Shown in pieces: positions 1-11,800 of a stretch of 64,000 nucleotides of DNA. Every line of letters starts with the position of its first letter. Position 1 is the first letter of the stretch. Below the pieces are notes generated by a model. That model was not told where the DNA came from. It did not search any database and worked only from the letters and a program-made list of their open reading frames with translations. The translations under genes and the position numbers were made by a program. The DNA lies in assembly GCA_037176905.1 (NCBI GenBank), contig JBBBWG010026801.1, positions 1 through 64,000 on the forward strand, read 5' to 3'. This DNA is from Azolla pinnata. Taxonomy: Eukaryota > Streptophyta > Polypodiopsida > Salviniales > Salviniaceae.

Positions 1-1135
1 AACGACTTCGCCGTCGGTGAGTATTCTCCGAAATACTCCGTCAGGACGGCGTCGCTATACATCGCCACTTCCTTCTCGCCGCCCTCCGGCATGTCGAGAA
101 ATGCTCTGACGGCCGCTGGCGACAGTTCGTCGACGTCGACCTGTGCCAGAGCTTCCTCCAAATTGGCCCATGGCGTCGCCAGAGCTACGTCTTATTTTCC
201 GTAAACTTACATAATTACGGCTTTGCCGTAATTCCGTAAAATCCCGGCCAACAGAGTTGTTCTGACTCTTCTGATGCGGATTTCGGCCAAAGTACTTCTA
301 CACAAAGTGAGCACAGGCCTCTGGCTTTGCCCGAAGTGTGTACAAAGCACTATCAAAGAGAGTAAAACTGTTGGAATCACGATCTAGTCATACACTGCAC
401 GGATTAGATCAGGATAGAGCGTTTTACTACAGATTGCGGTTAAACGGTCGTAACTCCAAGTGGGTTGTTCCAAATCCAGTTCCGTAGCTTACATTCTCTC
501 CTGATGTCGAGGCGAACACGATGATGTGTTGTACAACGGAAGACGTTGCTGAAAACTCTCAGAAAGCTCGAATCTTTAGTCGCCGGTCAGAATGTTATGG
601 ATGGTCGTAACTGTCTTGAATCTTCTCCAAACCACACGCTCTTGACGTCCACACTGAGATGAATACAGCAGGAAGATACTAGCAGCAGATGACGGCCTGC
701 AGTGGACGAACCCGCGCTCCGATACCAAATGTTGGGTGAGGCCGTCATGCGGAACAAGGCACTAACTTCCAGCAGTACGTTGGAGATGTCAAGAGGTAGA
801 TTAGAACAAAAAGAAGATCAGATATGAAGGAGGAGGCTTCAGATCTGATGCGATGAGAAGTGGCGGCAGAGGTACAAGAGAGAGTGAGAGAGAGGGATGG
901 GCACAATAACAGAATTTATATTAACAAGAGTTGGAGCAACCAACTTTGGACGGTCATACAAGCTTGGTATTTATACCTCCAAGTTAGGGCTAAAGCCTTT
1001 TCGGCTTATTACAAATATAACTCGTTCACTTATAGACAGTGTGAACATGGCCATTAGATGCCCGTATTCGACACGTAGAACTGTAAATATTTAGTTGGTC
1101 TTAATATTGAAACATTCTCGATATTGGTCTCAACA
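1..1135 (-). mobile_element. LTR retrotransposon fossil, 5' part (LTR plus start of internal region)
   Basis: An LTR-like block spans 730-1135 (about 406 bp), beginning TGTTGGG and ending CAACA on the + strand. Beside it at 716-727 lies the complement of a primer-binding site reading TGGTATCGGAGC, one mismatch from the plant initiator-Met tRNA site. The element therefore runs leftward on the minus strand, with its 5' LTR on the right and its internal region crossing the window edge. The internal part holds an untranslated leader and, in 1-181, a GC-rich open stretch that could be the start of a gag-like region. The Met primer suits Ty1/copia but is also used by other plant LTR elements, so the superfamily is only likely. 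The other LTR and the target duplication are outside the window, so neither age nor intactness can be judged. Confidence 0.68.
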
Positions 1136-1249
1136 CCAGTCTTCTATACCTTATACTTGAAGTTTCATGATAATACATATCTTGTTTTCTTGTTCCTATC
1201 TGATTTTCTTCTTGTTGTCGACGAGCTTCGACTGTGACACATCTCATCA

Positions 1250-1735
1250 AAATCTCCAGGATCGTAAATCAACATCTTATCAACAACTCCAAGATCATAA
1301 ATCAACATCTCATCAACAACTCTAGGATCGTAAATCAACATCTCATCGACAGCTCCGGGATCGTAATCATCATCTCATCAACAGCTTGAGGATCGTAATC
1401 ATCATGACATCAACAGCTTGAGGATCGTAATCGACATCTCATCATCAGCTCGAGGATCATAATCAGCACCTGACCAGCATCTCGAGGATCAGAATCAACA
1501 TCTCATCAGCAGCTCGAGGATCGTAACTGGCATCCGATCGGGAGCGCAAGGATCTCGAATCGGAAATCTCGTTCAGGATCGTAGAACCGGCATCTCATTC
1601 AGGAGCTCGAGAATCTTGATCAGCATCGGATTCGGGAGCAGCGTCTCTGAGCAGAATCTTGACCAGCATCAGATTCAGGAGCAGCTTCTCTGAGCAGAAT
1701 CTTGACCAGCATCAGATTCAGGAGCGGAACTTCTC
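1250..1735. repeat. Degenerate minisatellite, about 32-bp unit
   Basis: About fourteen imperfect units share the core AGGATCGTAATCAACATCTC followed by ATCAACAGCTCG. The leftmost units are the most alike. The last two (from about 1640) have changed into a longer unit of about 47 bp with the core GAGCAGAATCTTGACC. A (GAA)n run at 1750-1788 follows directly. No convincing coding potential is seen. Confidence 0.8.
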
Positions 1736-2864
1736 TGAACAGCAATTCTGAAGAAGAAGAAGAAGAAGAAGAAGAAGAAGAAGAAGAATTTTGTTTGGCC
1801 GTGTATGAACACGAGAAGTAGGGCTTTAAAACCCTAGTGAAGCTCGCCATCGCCATAGCCAGCACACACAGAGCTCTAGGAGTCGAAAACCCTAATGAAG
1901 CTCGCCAGCGCCATAGCCACAGACGCAGAGCTCTATGCCCATGGCTGGGGCTGGGTCTGTGGCACCCCCCCCCCCCCCCCCCCCTTTCTTCCTTCCTGTG
2001 CCAATGACGAGACCCATCGCGAATGGATGATAAAGAAGAAGGAAGGCGCTCCGCAGATGCTCTGCTGCTCTTCCTCTTCTTTTCTTGATTCTTTCCTTTC
2101 TGATTGTCACTACCACCGAGGCACTCACTTCCTTCTGCTGCATTCTCGTCTGTGGGGCGCCTCCCCCCGTGTGATGACGCTACCTACGCGGGTCGTGTGG
2201 GTTTTGTTCCTATATGCGTTGCGTCTGCCCTAGGGCTGCTCTGTTTCTGCATGTGTGTATCCGCCTGTTGAAAGTCGTGAGGGATCAGAGCGATGGAATC
2301 GCCATGCGCCACACCATCTCTCCTGCAACCGGAAAGATTGGGGTCTTGTTTTGCATCGTGACCTAACGGATCAAACGTTGGAAGCGGGACTGAGATGATC
2401 CTTGGATTTCAGCTTCCGTTTGCCTCTTCAGGAGCCTCTTCTCGAGTCTCCAATTTTGTTGTCTCCAACCAAGCAGCACATCTCGGTCAGAATCTAGGGT
2501 TGATTTCATTCTGCACGCAACAAGCGCAGCAGAGCACATCGATCTTCCCCATGTCTAGCTGAACATTTAATCTGAAGTATAAGGAGGTTCTGATGATGAT
2601 GCGCACGCGTTTTGAAAACAAGATAATGCTGTTCGATCTTTACCTGATTCCTAAGACAAGCGGACCAGGAAGACTAGCATATCTTCACTGATTCTTCATC
2701 GTATTCTATAAATATGCTGAATTTGGGAGCGATGCTCAGGCTTCAAATTTGATCATCAAATTCATTGCTATCGGGATCCAGGAATCCATCATCAAGGTAG
2801 GCGATTCTCCATCATCTGACCATGTTGGCGAAAGAATCCAACCACAAACAAAGCTAAGAGGAGA
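1736..2864. other. Intergenic stretch with simple repeats
   Basis: This stretch holds a (GAA)n run at 1750-1788 and a poly-C run near 1965-1984, plus unremarkable sequence. Two short partial duplicates containing AAACCCTA and GAAGCTCGCCA lie near 1830 and 1890. The ORFs here are short and built on simple sequence, and I see no gene. Confidence 0.6.
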
Positions 2865-4225
2865 GCCCAATCAATGGCCACATGAAGGAACACAGATGAT
2901 GTGAATTCACATCAATGATTGATTAGTCAGTATACAGCTCCATCAAAGCACTGATGATGTTCACAGTGGTGTACCAGTATACAGACAGCTTCCATTGAGG
3001 AGCTGATGATGTTAACATGAATGATGAATTCCCATCCATGATTGATGAGTCGGTATATAGCTCCACCACAGCAGTGATGATGTTCACAATGGTTCACAAT
3101 GGAGGAGCTGATGAAGTTCACATGAATGATAATTTCACATCAATGATTGAATAATCAGTAATACAGCTCCCTCCATAAAAACACTGATGATATTCACAAC
3201 CGTGAATCAGTATACAGCTTCCATGAAGGAACTGATGAGGTTCACATGAATGCTGAATTCACATGGATGATTGATTATTCGGTACACAGCTCCATCAAAG
3301 CACGATGACATTCACAATCGTGAATCTGTATACAGCTTCCATGAAGGAATCGATGATGTTCACTGTGATAAATGATGAATTCACATCAATGATTGAATAA
3401 TCAGTAATACAGATCCATCAAAGCACTGATCATCTTCACAATGGTGAATCAGTAGACAGCTTCCATGAAGGAACTGATGAGTTTCACATGAATGATGAAT
3501 TCACATCAAAGATCGATTAATCAGTATGTATACAGCTCCATCAAAGCACTGATGATATCCACTATGGTGAATCAGCATAGAGCTTACATGAAGGAACTGA
3601 TGATGTTCACATGAATGATGAATTTACATCAAGGATTGACTAATCAGTATACAGCTTCCGTGAAGGAACTGATGATGTTCATGTGAATGATGAATCAGTA
3701 TCAGCTGCTCCCAATGGCTCCCTGAAGATCCTCACATCAAATGATGAATCTGTCAGTATAGAGCATCCAAAGGGCTCCATGAAGGAACTAACGATGTTGA
3801 CATCAATGGTCAACCAGTCACTATACAGCTTCCAATGGCTTCATGTGATGTTCACATGAATGATGAACCAGTCAGGATACAGCTTCCAATGGCTTCATGT
3901 GATCTTCACGTGACGTTCACATCGATGATGAACCAGTTGGTAGGCAGCTTCCACTGGCTCCATGAAGGAAGGAATTTGATGATGTCCACATGAATGATGA
4001 CTCCATGAAGGAACTGATGATGTCCACATGAATGATGAATCAGTATACAATAGGAATTATGGATCAGTATACAGCTTCCAATGGCCCTGTGAAGCCACTA
4101 ATGATGTATGTTCACACGAATAACGAGACAGCAGCATATAGTAGTTAGTTCCCAATGGCTCCATGAAGGAAGGAACTGATGATGATGTTCACGTGAATGA
4201 TGATGAATCAGTCTGTATACACAAC
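2865..4225. repeat. Minisatellite with about 120-bp higher-order unit
   Basis: Roughly eleven to twelve diverged units of about 120 bp are present. Each is made of two related half-units of about 60 bp. One half carries CAGCTCCATCAAAGCACTGA and the other CAGCTTCCATGAAGGAACTG. Both contain TGATGATGTTCACATGAATG and CAGTATACAGC. The array is clearest from 2920 to 3680 and decays to the right, where half-units are lost. Its right edge runs into the 3' end of the ORF at 4208-4765. Confidence 0.85.
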
Positions 4226-4765
4226 ACTGTCAACTGGCTCATTTGGGCATGCCACATCAAGCTTGTCTCCATGGCCGATGCGGGCAAGCTGCATTATTCG
4301 CGGGGCATTGACGAGGAGGCGATAGAGCTTGAAGGCGAGCAGCGAGACATCGACGAGCGAAGAGGGGTTGAGGAGGGCGAGATCGAAGAGGAAGGGGATG
4401 ATGAGATTGAGGGCTGGGGGCATGGAGAGGGTGGAAATCAGGAGCTTGGTGGCCTTTGAGATCAGCTCACGGTGGACAAAGTGATTGGTTAGGAAGAAGT
4501 GGAGGGCATAGCGCGATATCTTCCAGGACATGTATTGGGCTCCAAGGATAGAGGTCCATAGCCCGACCACAAGCCTAGCAAGCACAGACCAGAGCAGAAT
4601 CGAAATCCCCGACAACAAGCACACAATTGCTGCCCAAATGCCTTGCATTACCTGCCCGATTACAATGCTGGGATATGCCATTGCCAACATGATCATGCCC
4701 ATCATCACGATGCTCGTCGTTATTAATGCCTGCTGCTCTGCATCATCCTCAACCCCTGTTACCAT
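4208..4765 (-). CDS. Hypothetical membrane protein, about 185 aa, intronless
   Basis: I do not recognise this protein. The ORF is open without introns. I chose the Met that begins MVTGVEDDAEQQ at 4765, although the frame stays open to 4882. After a short acidic N-terminus come two or three strongly hydrophobic segments (about residues 15-37 and 42-70 from this start, with residues such as IVMMGMIMLAMAYPSIVIG), a basic loop, and another hydrophobic region around residues 115-145. It would fit a small multi-span membrane protein. The stop codon lies inside the edge of the neighbouring minisatellite, and the 5' end is copied in tandem upstream. It could be a real lineage-specific gene or a chance ORF. 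Confidence 0.35.
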   Translation of the reverse strand: MVTGVEDDAEQQALITTSIVMMGMIMLAMAYPSIVIGQVMQGIWAAIVCLLSGISILLWSVLARLVVGLWTSILGAQYMSWKISRYALHFFLTNHFVHRELISKATKLLISTLSMPPALNLIIPFLFDLALLNPSSLVDVSLLAFKLYRLLVNAPRIMQLARIGHGDKLDVACPNEPVDSVVYTD

Positions 4766-5149
4766 GATGATTCTCGATCGATCTCTCGCGCTTACTGCAG
4801 ATCTTTGGCATTGTAGAACTGCATATGGTTCATGATTGCGGCATTGTAGAACTTTGGAGAACCTCTTTGGCCCTTCTGCCAATGCTAAAACTAGAATGAC
4901 TAGTATACTGCTGTTGAAGACAGAGAAAGCCTTTTGATGTTTCTAGAACGCCCTGTTACCATGACGATTGTCGATCGATTTCGACTCGTCGAGGCTTTCG
5001 TGCATACTGCAGATCTTCAACTAAACTGCACATGGATGGTTCATAATTGCAGCATCGTAGAACTTTGAAGAGCCTCTGGCCTTTCTGCCAATATTTTTAA
5101 CCTAGAATGAATAGTATACTGACAGACAATCTTTTAATGTTTCTAGAAG
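4754..5149. repeat. Tandem direct duplication, two copies of about 197 bp
   Basis: The segments 4754-4950 and 4951-5149 align over their whole length. Both begin CCCTGTTACCATGA, pass through CTGCAGATCTT and TGTAGAACTTTG-like blocks and GCCNTTCTGCCAAT, and end TTTTNATGTTTCTAGAA. The duplicated piece starts at the chosen Met codon of the 4208-4765 ORF and extends through its upstream region, so the copy duplicates a presumed 5' flank rather than the coding body. Confidence 0.8.
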
Positions 5150-5845
5150 CTGTAAAGAGCACTTTGGCTTCAGTGCATTTGGCATTGAAATGGAAATGTT
5201 GCTGAAATTGAAATCGAAAATTCGCGTTGCTGCACATGCCCCACCTAGAACGGAAAAGGGAGATCCAAACTTCTATTTGTGAGTTTTTGGACTTATACAG
5301 ACGCCTTTTTCTGATGGATTGATGTTTCCAAGATTCATTTTGCCCAATGCATGACGTGACTAACGGTGATGTGGAATAAAAGTTGCAATGCAGTGATAAA
5401 AGTTGCAATACAGTAGAACTAAGTAGGTAGTTCATGCAACAGCTATTTCAAGGATTTCGCAATCAGCAGTTTTCAACTTGTTTTCTACATCCACAATTTA
5501 AGGACGCAGTAGTTGCCATTGCATACAGAATTGGAAAAGTATCTACTGACATAAAATGCATTAAAAAAGAGTTGGTTGTTGTCTCCTGAATAGCATACAA
5601 TAACAGCAACTCCAAAGTCTTCATTTGCCCCGGCATGATAGTGATGGTGATGATGCATGAGAGGCAGAACTTCGATTGATGTGGGATCATATGCTACCAT
5701 ATATTTCAGGGAACAACGGCTTCTCAGACTCCTGGAACTTTGGATTGAAGTCCACATCACTTCCATTAGTTTCTTTCAATATATGGACTCTATTTTTGGT
5801 TCAGTTTAGGATTGATCATGATCAGCAAACAATGTAACGCAGGCT

Positions 5846-8800
5846 TCAATTTGTGGCTGCTGCAGCTTGCTCTGGGGATGTTTCTCCAAGCTTTTCCTCA
5901 CAGTCACTGCTTGCCTGCACATTATCTAGAGTCACTGGCGATGTGTTCTCGGGGGCTTTTAATGGCTCGATTCCAGTGAAACTGAACAAGCGGAGCCCAA
6001 GCGCCAACTGCTTGAAACATTCTGTAAAGCTTGGGTTGCCCTTGAGCATTTTCTCCAAGGAAGCTTGAGACAGCATGCCTCTGAGTGTCACCAATATAGA
6101 TGCATGGAACTACAAGCATAGGCAAGAGGTTTCAGAATTCGTTCTTCTTTCTTGTTCCTTTTGGGCTAATGAATCTATGTGCTAAAAAATTTAGAAACTA
6201 ACACTATGCATAGTACATTTGGCTGTTTTCCGCAATGGTTTTCTAAACCCTACACCCTCAATCCAAACAGCAAAACAAATGCATTTGAACTAATGCATAT
6301 GCATGAATGCGTGTAGTTCATGTAAATGGAGAAAAAGATCAGAAACCTCTCCCAGTAACTCTTCTCCATATTCTTTCGATTTGTCCGATGCAGCAATCAG
6401 ACAATTCCCTTTGGCTTTGTATAGGATAGTCTTGATATTTTTACTCTGCAAAACATTCCCACCATTGAACCTGTTAATGTTAGGATTACTGTTTTGTGCC
6501 AGTTTCGACCTCATTCACATTGAATATAGAAAGGAAACATGATGAACACTTTTAATTCAACTTTAAGAAATCGTAAAAACTGGATAGTACCTTCTCAAAA
6601 GTCGGCGGAAAGCGCAATTCCTCAATCTCCAAGATTCTTACCACGCAAGAATCTTTACCTGCTATAGGGTTCCATTTGCTACTTGCAATCGCGCATGTAG
6701 ATAATGCTAAAGCAACGTCATCACATGTGTAGCGCTCCACCATTGCCTCCTTCACAACTAAGCCAAAATTCCTGAGTGTGAGACTCTTTCAACTACCTTC
6801 TCCATCTCTCTCAATCCAAGAACAATCTCATGAGTACAAAAAACAAAAACATTCTGAGACGATATCAAAAATGGAAATGCCTTTAGCATTCCACGGCATC
6901 TTTACCTTAATTGGCGTTTCAAAAAATCGAGCATCATCGTCCTCAGGCATCAGATGCAACCCACATCTGGAGAGTCTCTAAAATCATGCAACAAAGCAAG
7001 CAATATAGGTAACTCCAGAAATGCATGTTTGCATGTACAAAGCTTTGTGTATATCTTCTTTTTCTATCTGTAGCGTCATACCTGGAGGAGAAGTATTGGT
7101 TCTAATTCTTCTCCTATGATATGCTTGCACTCCACAAATGGTGTCTCTAGAAGCTTGCAAAAACCACTCCCAACTTCAATTTTGATAATGTTTCCATGAG
7201 TGTCCAATGTGAGGATAGCTTTATTTTCTGTTGCAGGATTCACAATCCATGATTGATATGGGTAATATTTCACTTGGCTCTGCATCAAAAAGGGAGAACA
7301 TGAGCCATAGTTTAATTGTTCTGCACAACTAATAATTCATGCCACCCTAAACTGATCTCTGATCAACAATTTATGTTGCAAATCTTATCTAGATATGCAG
7401 GTAATAACAGTCATACAGTAACTGTTCGACCATGATGCATCAACCAGAGCAAGAAAAAAATAGAAACATATCATCTTTTAAACTTAAATCTTGACCATAA
7501 AACATCAACAACAATCACCCATTGGAGAAAAGGGCATCACAAAGCACTTTCTCTGGCAGTATGGATGGAAAATTTTGAAACTGGAGGAACAAAACGGCTA
7601 AACTAAACTAAAAGTCTACCATGTTTCTTTATTGTAGTTTGAACTTCCACGAGTGTGGTTCTGTGGTCAAGTTAACAAGCAAAGACCATTCCTACTGTCC
7701 ATCAGCAATGCTTCAGCCCTTGATAGTAAGAGGACAACAATCATGAGGGAAATCGCAGAAATTATGACAACTTTTCTGCAGTATACTTACTAATTGGCAT
7801 ATCTGTTCTTCCATACATTTGCGTGTGTATCTCTCCTTCTCTAGTACTAACTGATGTGAAGACTTCCTATCATTGTGTGGAGCCCATGAGATAGATGTGT
7901 ACCCATCTAAGAAGGTTTGATAATGAACCCATCCAATGACAGGTGTAAGAAGAGGACCTTAGACTGCACCATCTTCCTTCCACGAGATATTGTGGGGCTA
8001 ATCCATGTCTTTTCATTACTTAATTTGATGATATTAGCCCCAATCACACTATCATTTTCCACATTGCTCATCTTTTGATACGACAATCAAGGCTATATTA
8101 CAATGGAAGGAACTGAGGGTCTTTAAACTCATTCGATGTGACTATATCGGTTCGTAACAATGGGTGTCTCCATCTTTAGCAAGGTGCTTTGATGATGTAA
8201 GTGCCAGCCAAAAGCACCTTTCCTTAGGTTTCCCCACATTTGTTGGATGCCGATCCCTACTCCGAATAATGGGACACTGATGCTTTGTTCTTCATCATGC
8301 AAGCAATAATCATCAGGACTAGCTAAAGCCTCTCCACCTCTATCCAGTATGTTGCCCTAGGAAATCCAAGTCCCCAAATTTCCTTATTGTATACAAGAGT
8401 TGGCGTCACAAATAATGTATCAGACTACAACTTAGTTCGTGGTTCATCATGTAAGATCCTATGGACTGAATGTCATTTTTAGGTATGTGTAAGGTCATGT
8501 ATGTGCCACTTTTTCATCTCACAAGGAGAACCCTGCTTTTCATTTTGTTACCCACACTTGTGTTGTGTTAAACACAAATCACTTTGGCTTTATCAATAAT
8601 GATCAGCAAATGCTTATACATACAAATGATCGTAGAGCATTTGGATGTTAAGGAGATCAGCACAACATTAGTGCACCATTGATGCAACACTAAACTCTGA
8701 ACCCTAAACCCTATAATGGCTTGGTATCATAGGGTCCCGCTCTGGAATATCAATATATTGATATGTCCAATAGCATGGGAAACCTTTGCAAATAGCTCTA

Positions 8801-11800
8801 TTAAATATGTGCACAAGGAACAAGGGCAGGGCCACATGCTTAGTTATGATGCTCACCTATTAGTCCATTGTGACCTTGGGCCCTTCCAAATCGTAACCTA
8901 TCAAAGGCATTTCTCACTATTTGTGGCATGAAGAATGTAGTCTCAGTTGGGTGTACAGCATGTGGGTGAGAAGGGAGGTTTCCCAGTGCTGTCAAAGAGT
9001 ACTTTTGCATCCTCACGCCAAAGCCTGAGATGGGTTCAATTGTATGCTAGGTTTCCTTCCACAGAGCATTCTCTAAACTGGTTCAATTAATATATATCTG
9101 CTCCATATTTAGCCAAATATGGACCTCTTCTTCCTCATGAGGTGTCGGAAGGTTGCGCTTGCCAGTTTGTGTTTGGAGTCCCTCAGTCAGGAGGTAGTTA
9201 CTGTTTGCAGTTCTCTCCTTAGCATATACATCCTTTTGGCATCCATCTTTCAACGTGAAGCGTAGATAGGCATGATTTGATCCCAAACCAACAGGCTACT
9301 AGAGATAGAAAGCTTCCTTCTTTTAGGTAGATGTGAGGGTGATCCCATCAAATAATCCAACTGTGCTTGCACCTCTGGAATCTATTCCATCAAAGCATAT
9401 CTGATTTTGGCCATTGTGCTAAACCACCGCAAATCACTTATCCATGGGCACTACCAAGCACTACAAAGTGTTTGCCATACTCTGTTACTTCATTGATATC
9501 TTGACCTTGTCGCCTTAGGCCAACTTCTTCTGCTGAAATTTCTGTATACATGGCCTTTGTTTTTTCATCCTTAGTGCATGCTTTAAATGTCCCTAATAGT
9601 ATTATATCTCCAATATTAGAGAATCTTACGAAATCATCATATGGTGGTAAATGTGATGATTCTACAGGAGATGCAAGCATTTGTATCTGCTGATAGTGTG
9701 CCTTTACATCCTTATGCACCACGCAGATTCTATCACAAAGCTCTGCTTCATAAAACAGCCCCCCCCCCCCCATAACCTTTAGTGCTTCCTCTACACGCAC
9801 ACACGCACACACACACACACACACACAAAGTCTGAGAGAGAGAACCTGTATTACTGCATGTGGCTTTGCTTTGATTGTCTCAAACTTCACAATTCGAGTT
9901 GACTTATCGTATTCCACATTGCTGATTCCATCTTTCTCCCAAATCTCTTCCTCCTATATAACATATTTCAATCAGTGGATAGATATTTTCAACTGTTATT
10001 TTTCAGCATTCACGAACAAATATAAACCATGGTCCTATTGCATTCAAAGAGTAAATAATGTATACAACTAAAAACTGGTCAGAAAATTTCAAAGTATATG
10101 AAGAATATAAATCTAGCAGAGGTTAAAAACGAAATCAATGCCCTTGAAAATATGTTTAAACAATAGAATACCACACGTCACAGGATCTGAAGGCACCCAG
10201 GGCCACTTAATATAGACCCAAATAGCAATAGGAATAAGATATACAAAATATAAATATGAAGCATACCAATGACATAGTTGGAGTGTGCAAGTATGTCATG
10301 AAAGATCATATATGAGTGTTTCTTGTGTATTACAAGGAACAAAGGCATTAAATACGTTCAGATCATTGAGAGGAGCATATACTGACCTCGTTCCACCAAC
10401 CTATCTCTGGAATGCTTTCTGAAATTATTATTTTTTCTGGTATAATAAACTCGAGCCCAATTGGTGGCACTGCAGTTGATCCAGGTCCCACTCCAGAAGC
10501 ATCACCAGAAAAGGGATATCCAAGGTGTACTACAGAATTGGTCATTGACGAAACTGCAGGGGGGTGTTAGCTTCAAAAAATCAGCATGTTCACTATCTGA
10601 TATTTGGTAAGAAAAATTATGTTGCTTCATAAGTGTAACATTATTGGACTATATATCAAGTAAACAGTTGAAAAGGCATACCATGCTCAAAAGTCCAGCC
10701 TTTTGACGATCTTGATGCTGGAGGAATTGCCAAAATATCCAATACAAATATTCCACCCTGCACCAACGTTATTCAGCATTTAGCTTAAAATGAAACAGTT
10801 CAAAGCAATCCATATCAATCGTTGTGACACTCCAAACTGAGAAATGAGCTGAAATCTGTATATAACTGCCAACCAGTATAAAGACGAAGAATAAAATGGT
10901 TATACAACAATCTACATTCTCACCAATGATTTGAATCCATTGCGTGAATACAGATGTGGATCTGAAACTTGATGAAAGGCTCGGACTGCAACAGTAGAAA
11001 AACTGAAAGCCTTTGGAAGCGTTATAGTTATCATCAAATTCTGATCGTGTAAGACGCGTACACGAGGATTTTTTGCATGGTTGATCCAAAGATAGACCTT
11101 CCATCCTCCTGACATGGCACAAAACGTAGCCTCATTTGTTTTCTTCCAAATTTCATGAGACCTCTACAAGAAAAAGTTGAAATCATGCAAGTGAAACTTG
11201 ACGCATCTAAAAATTCTCTTTCAAGCATGTACAGAAGTGATGTTCTGGGTTAATTAGAGTTCTTCAGAATCTACAAAACAACTGATCGGAACACTTGTCA
11301 CACACAGTAGTGTCAGGATTAGAAATTTGAAGTCCCAAAGGCCTCTATCATGATGGTGTTACATATAAATTAACCACCCAACGTGAAGTACATTGTGTGT
11401 TTCCATGAATTTCATATTTCAATCGATTTTCTAATCTTGTTAAAAAGCCAAACGATTCATGTGGGAAGAGATAGATGGACAGACAAAATCTTACTATCAA
11501 TAATGAAGCTGTTGTCTGATCAATTTCCTTTTGCAAAAGCGTCTCCAAATGTTTCATATAGCTTTGATACCTGACATGAAAACAACATGTTAATCAGAGA
11601 ACTTATACATTTCCCTGACATTGGGCGTTTTTACTCGTAATTCTGCTTGAGGGGCTCCAGACGGGAAACTCTTAAAACAATTAAGCATAATGATTCTGTT
11701 TAGAGCAACTAAAAGAGGAGAAAGCATTACATATACAACACAGACACATAGGAGATGTCCAATATTAAGATTTATATTGTTTATTTCTTTCTTATGAATA

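Noticed and set aside
1250-4225. Regular repeats that could be mistaken for a CRISPR-like array
   Set aside because: The units are contiguous and degenerate, with no unique spacers between identical repeats, in plant nuclear DNA. They are minisatellites.
8725-8931. TTGGTATCATAG near 8725 resembling a Met-tRNA primer site, followed by a 71-codon ORF
   Set aside because: Only nine or so bases match, no LTR end precedes it, and the ORF has no retroelement character. It lies inside a DNAI7 intron.
9438-9917. 159-codon minus ORF
   Set aside because: Only its first 24 codons (up to 9846) are exon sequence of DNAI7. The remainder is intron read-through across a (CA)n and poly-C region.
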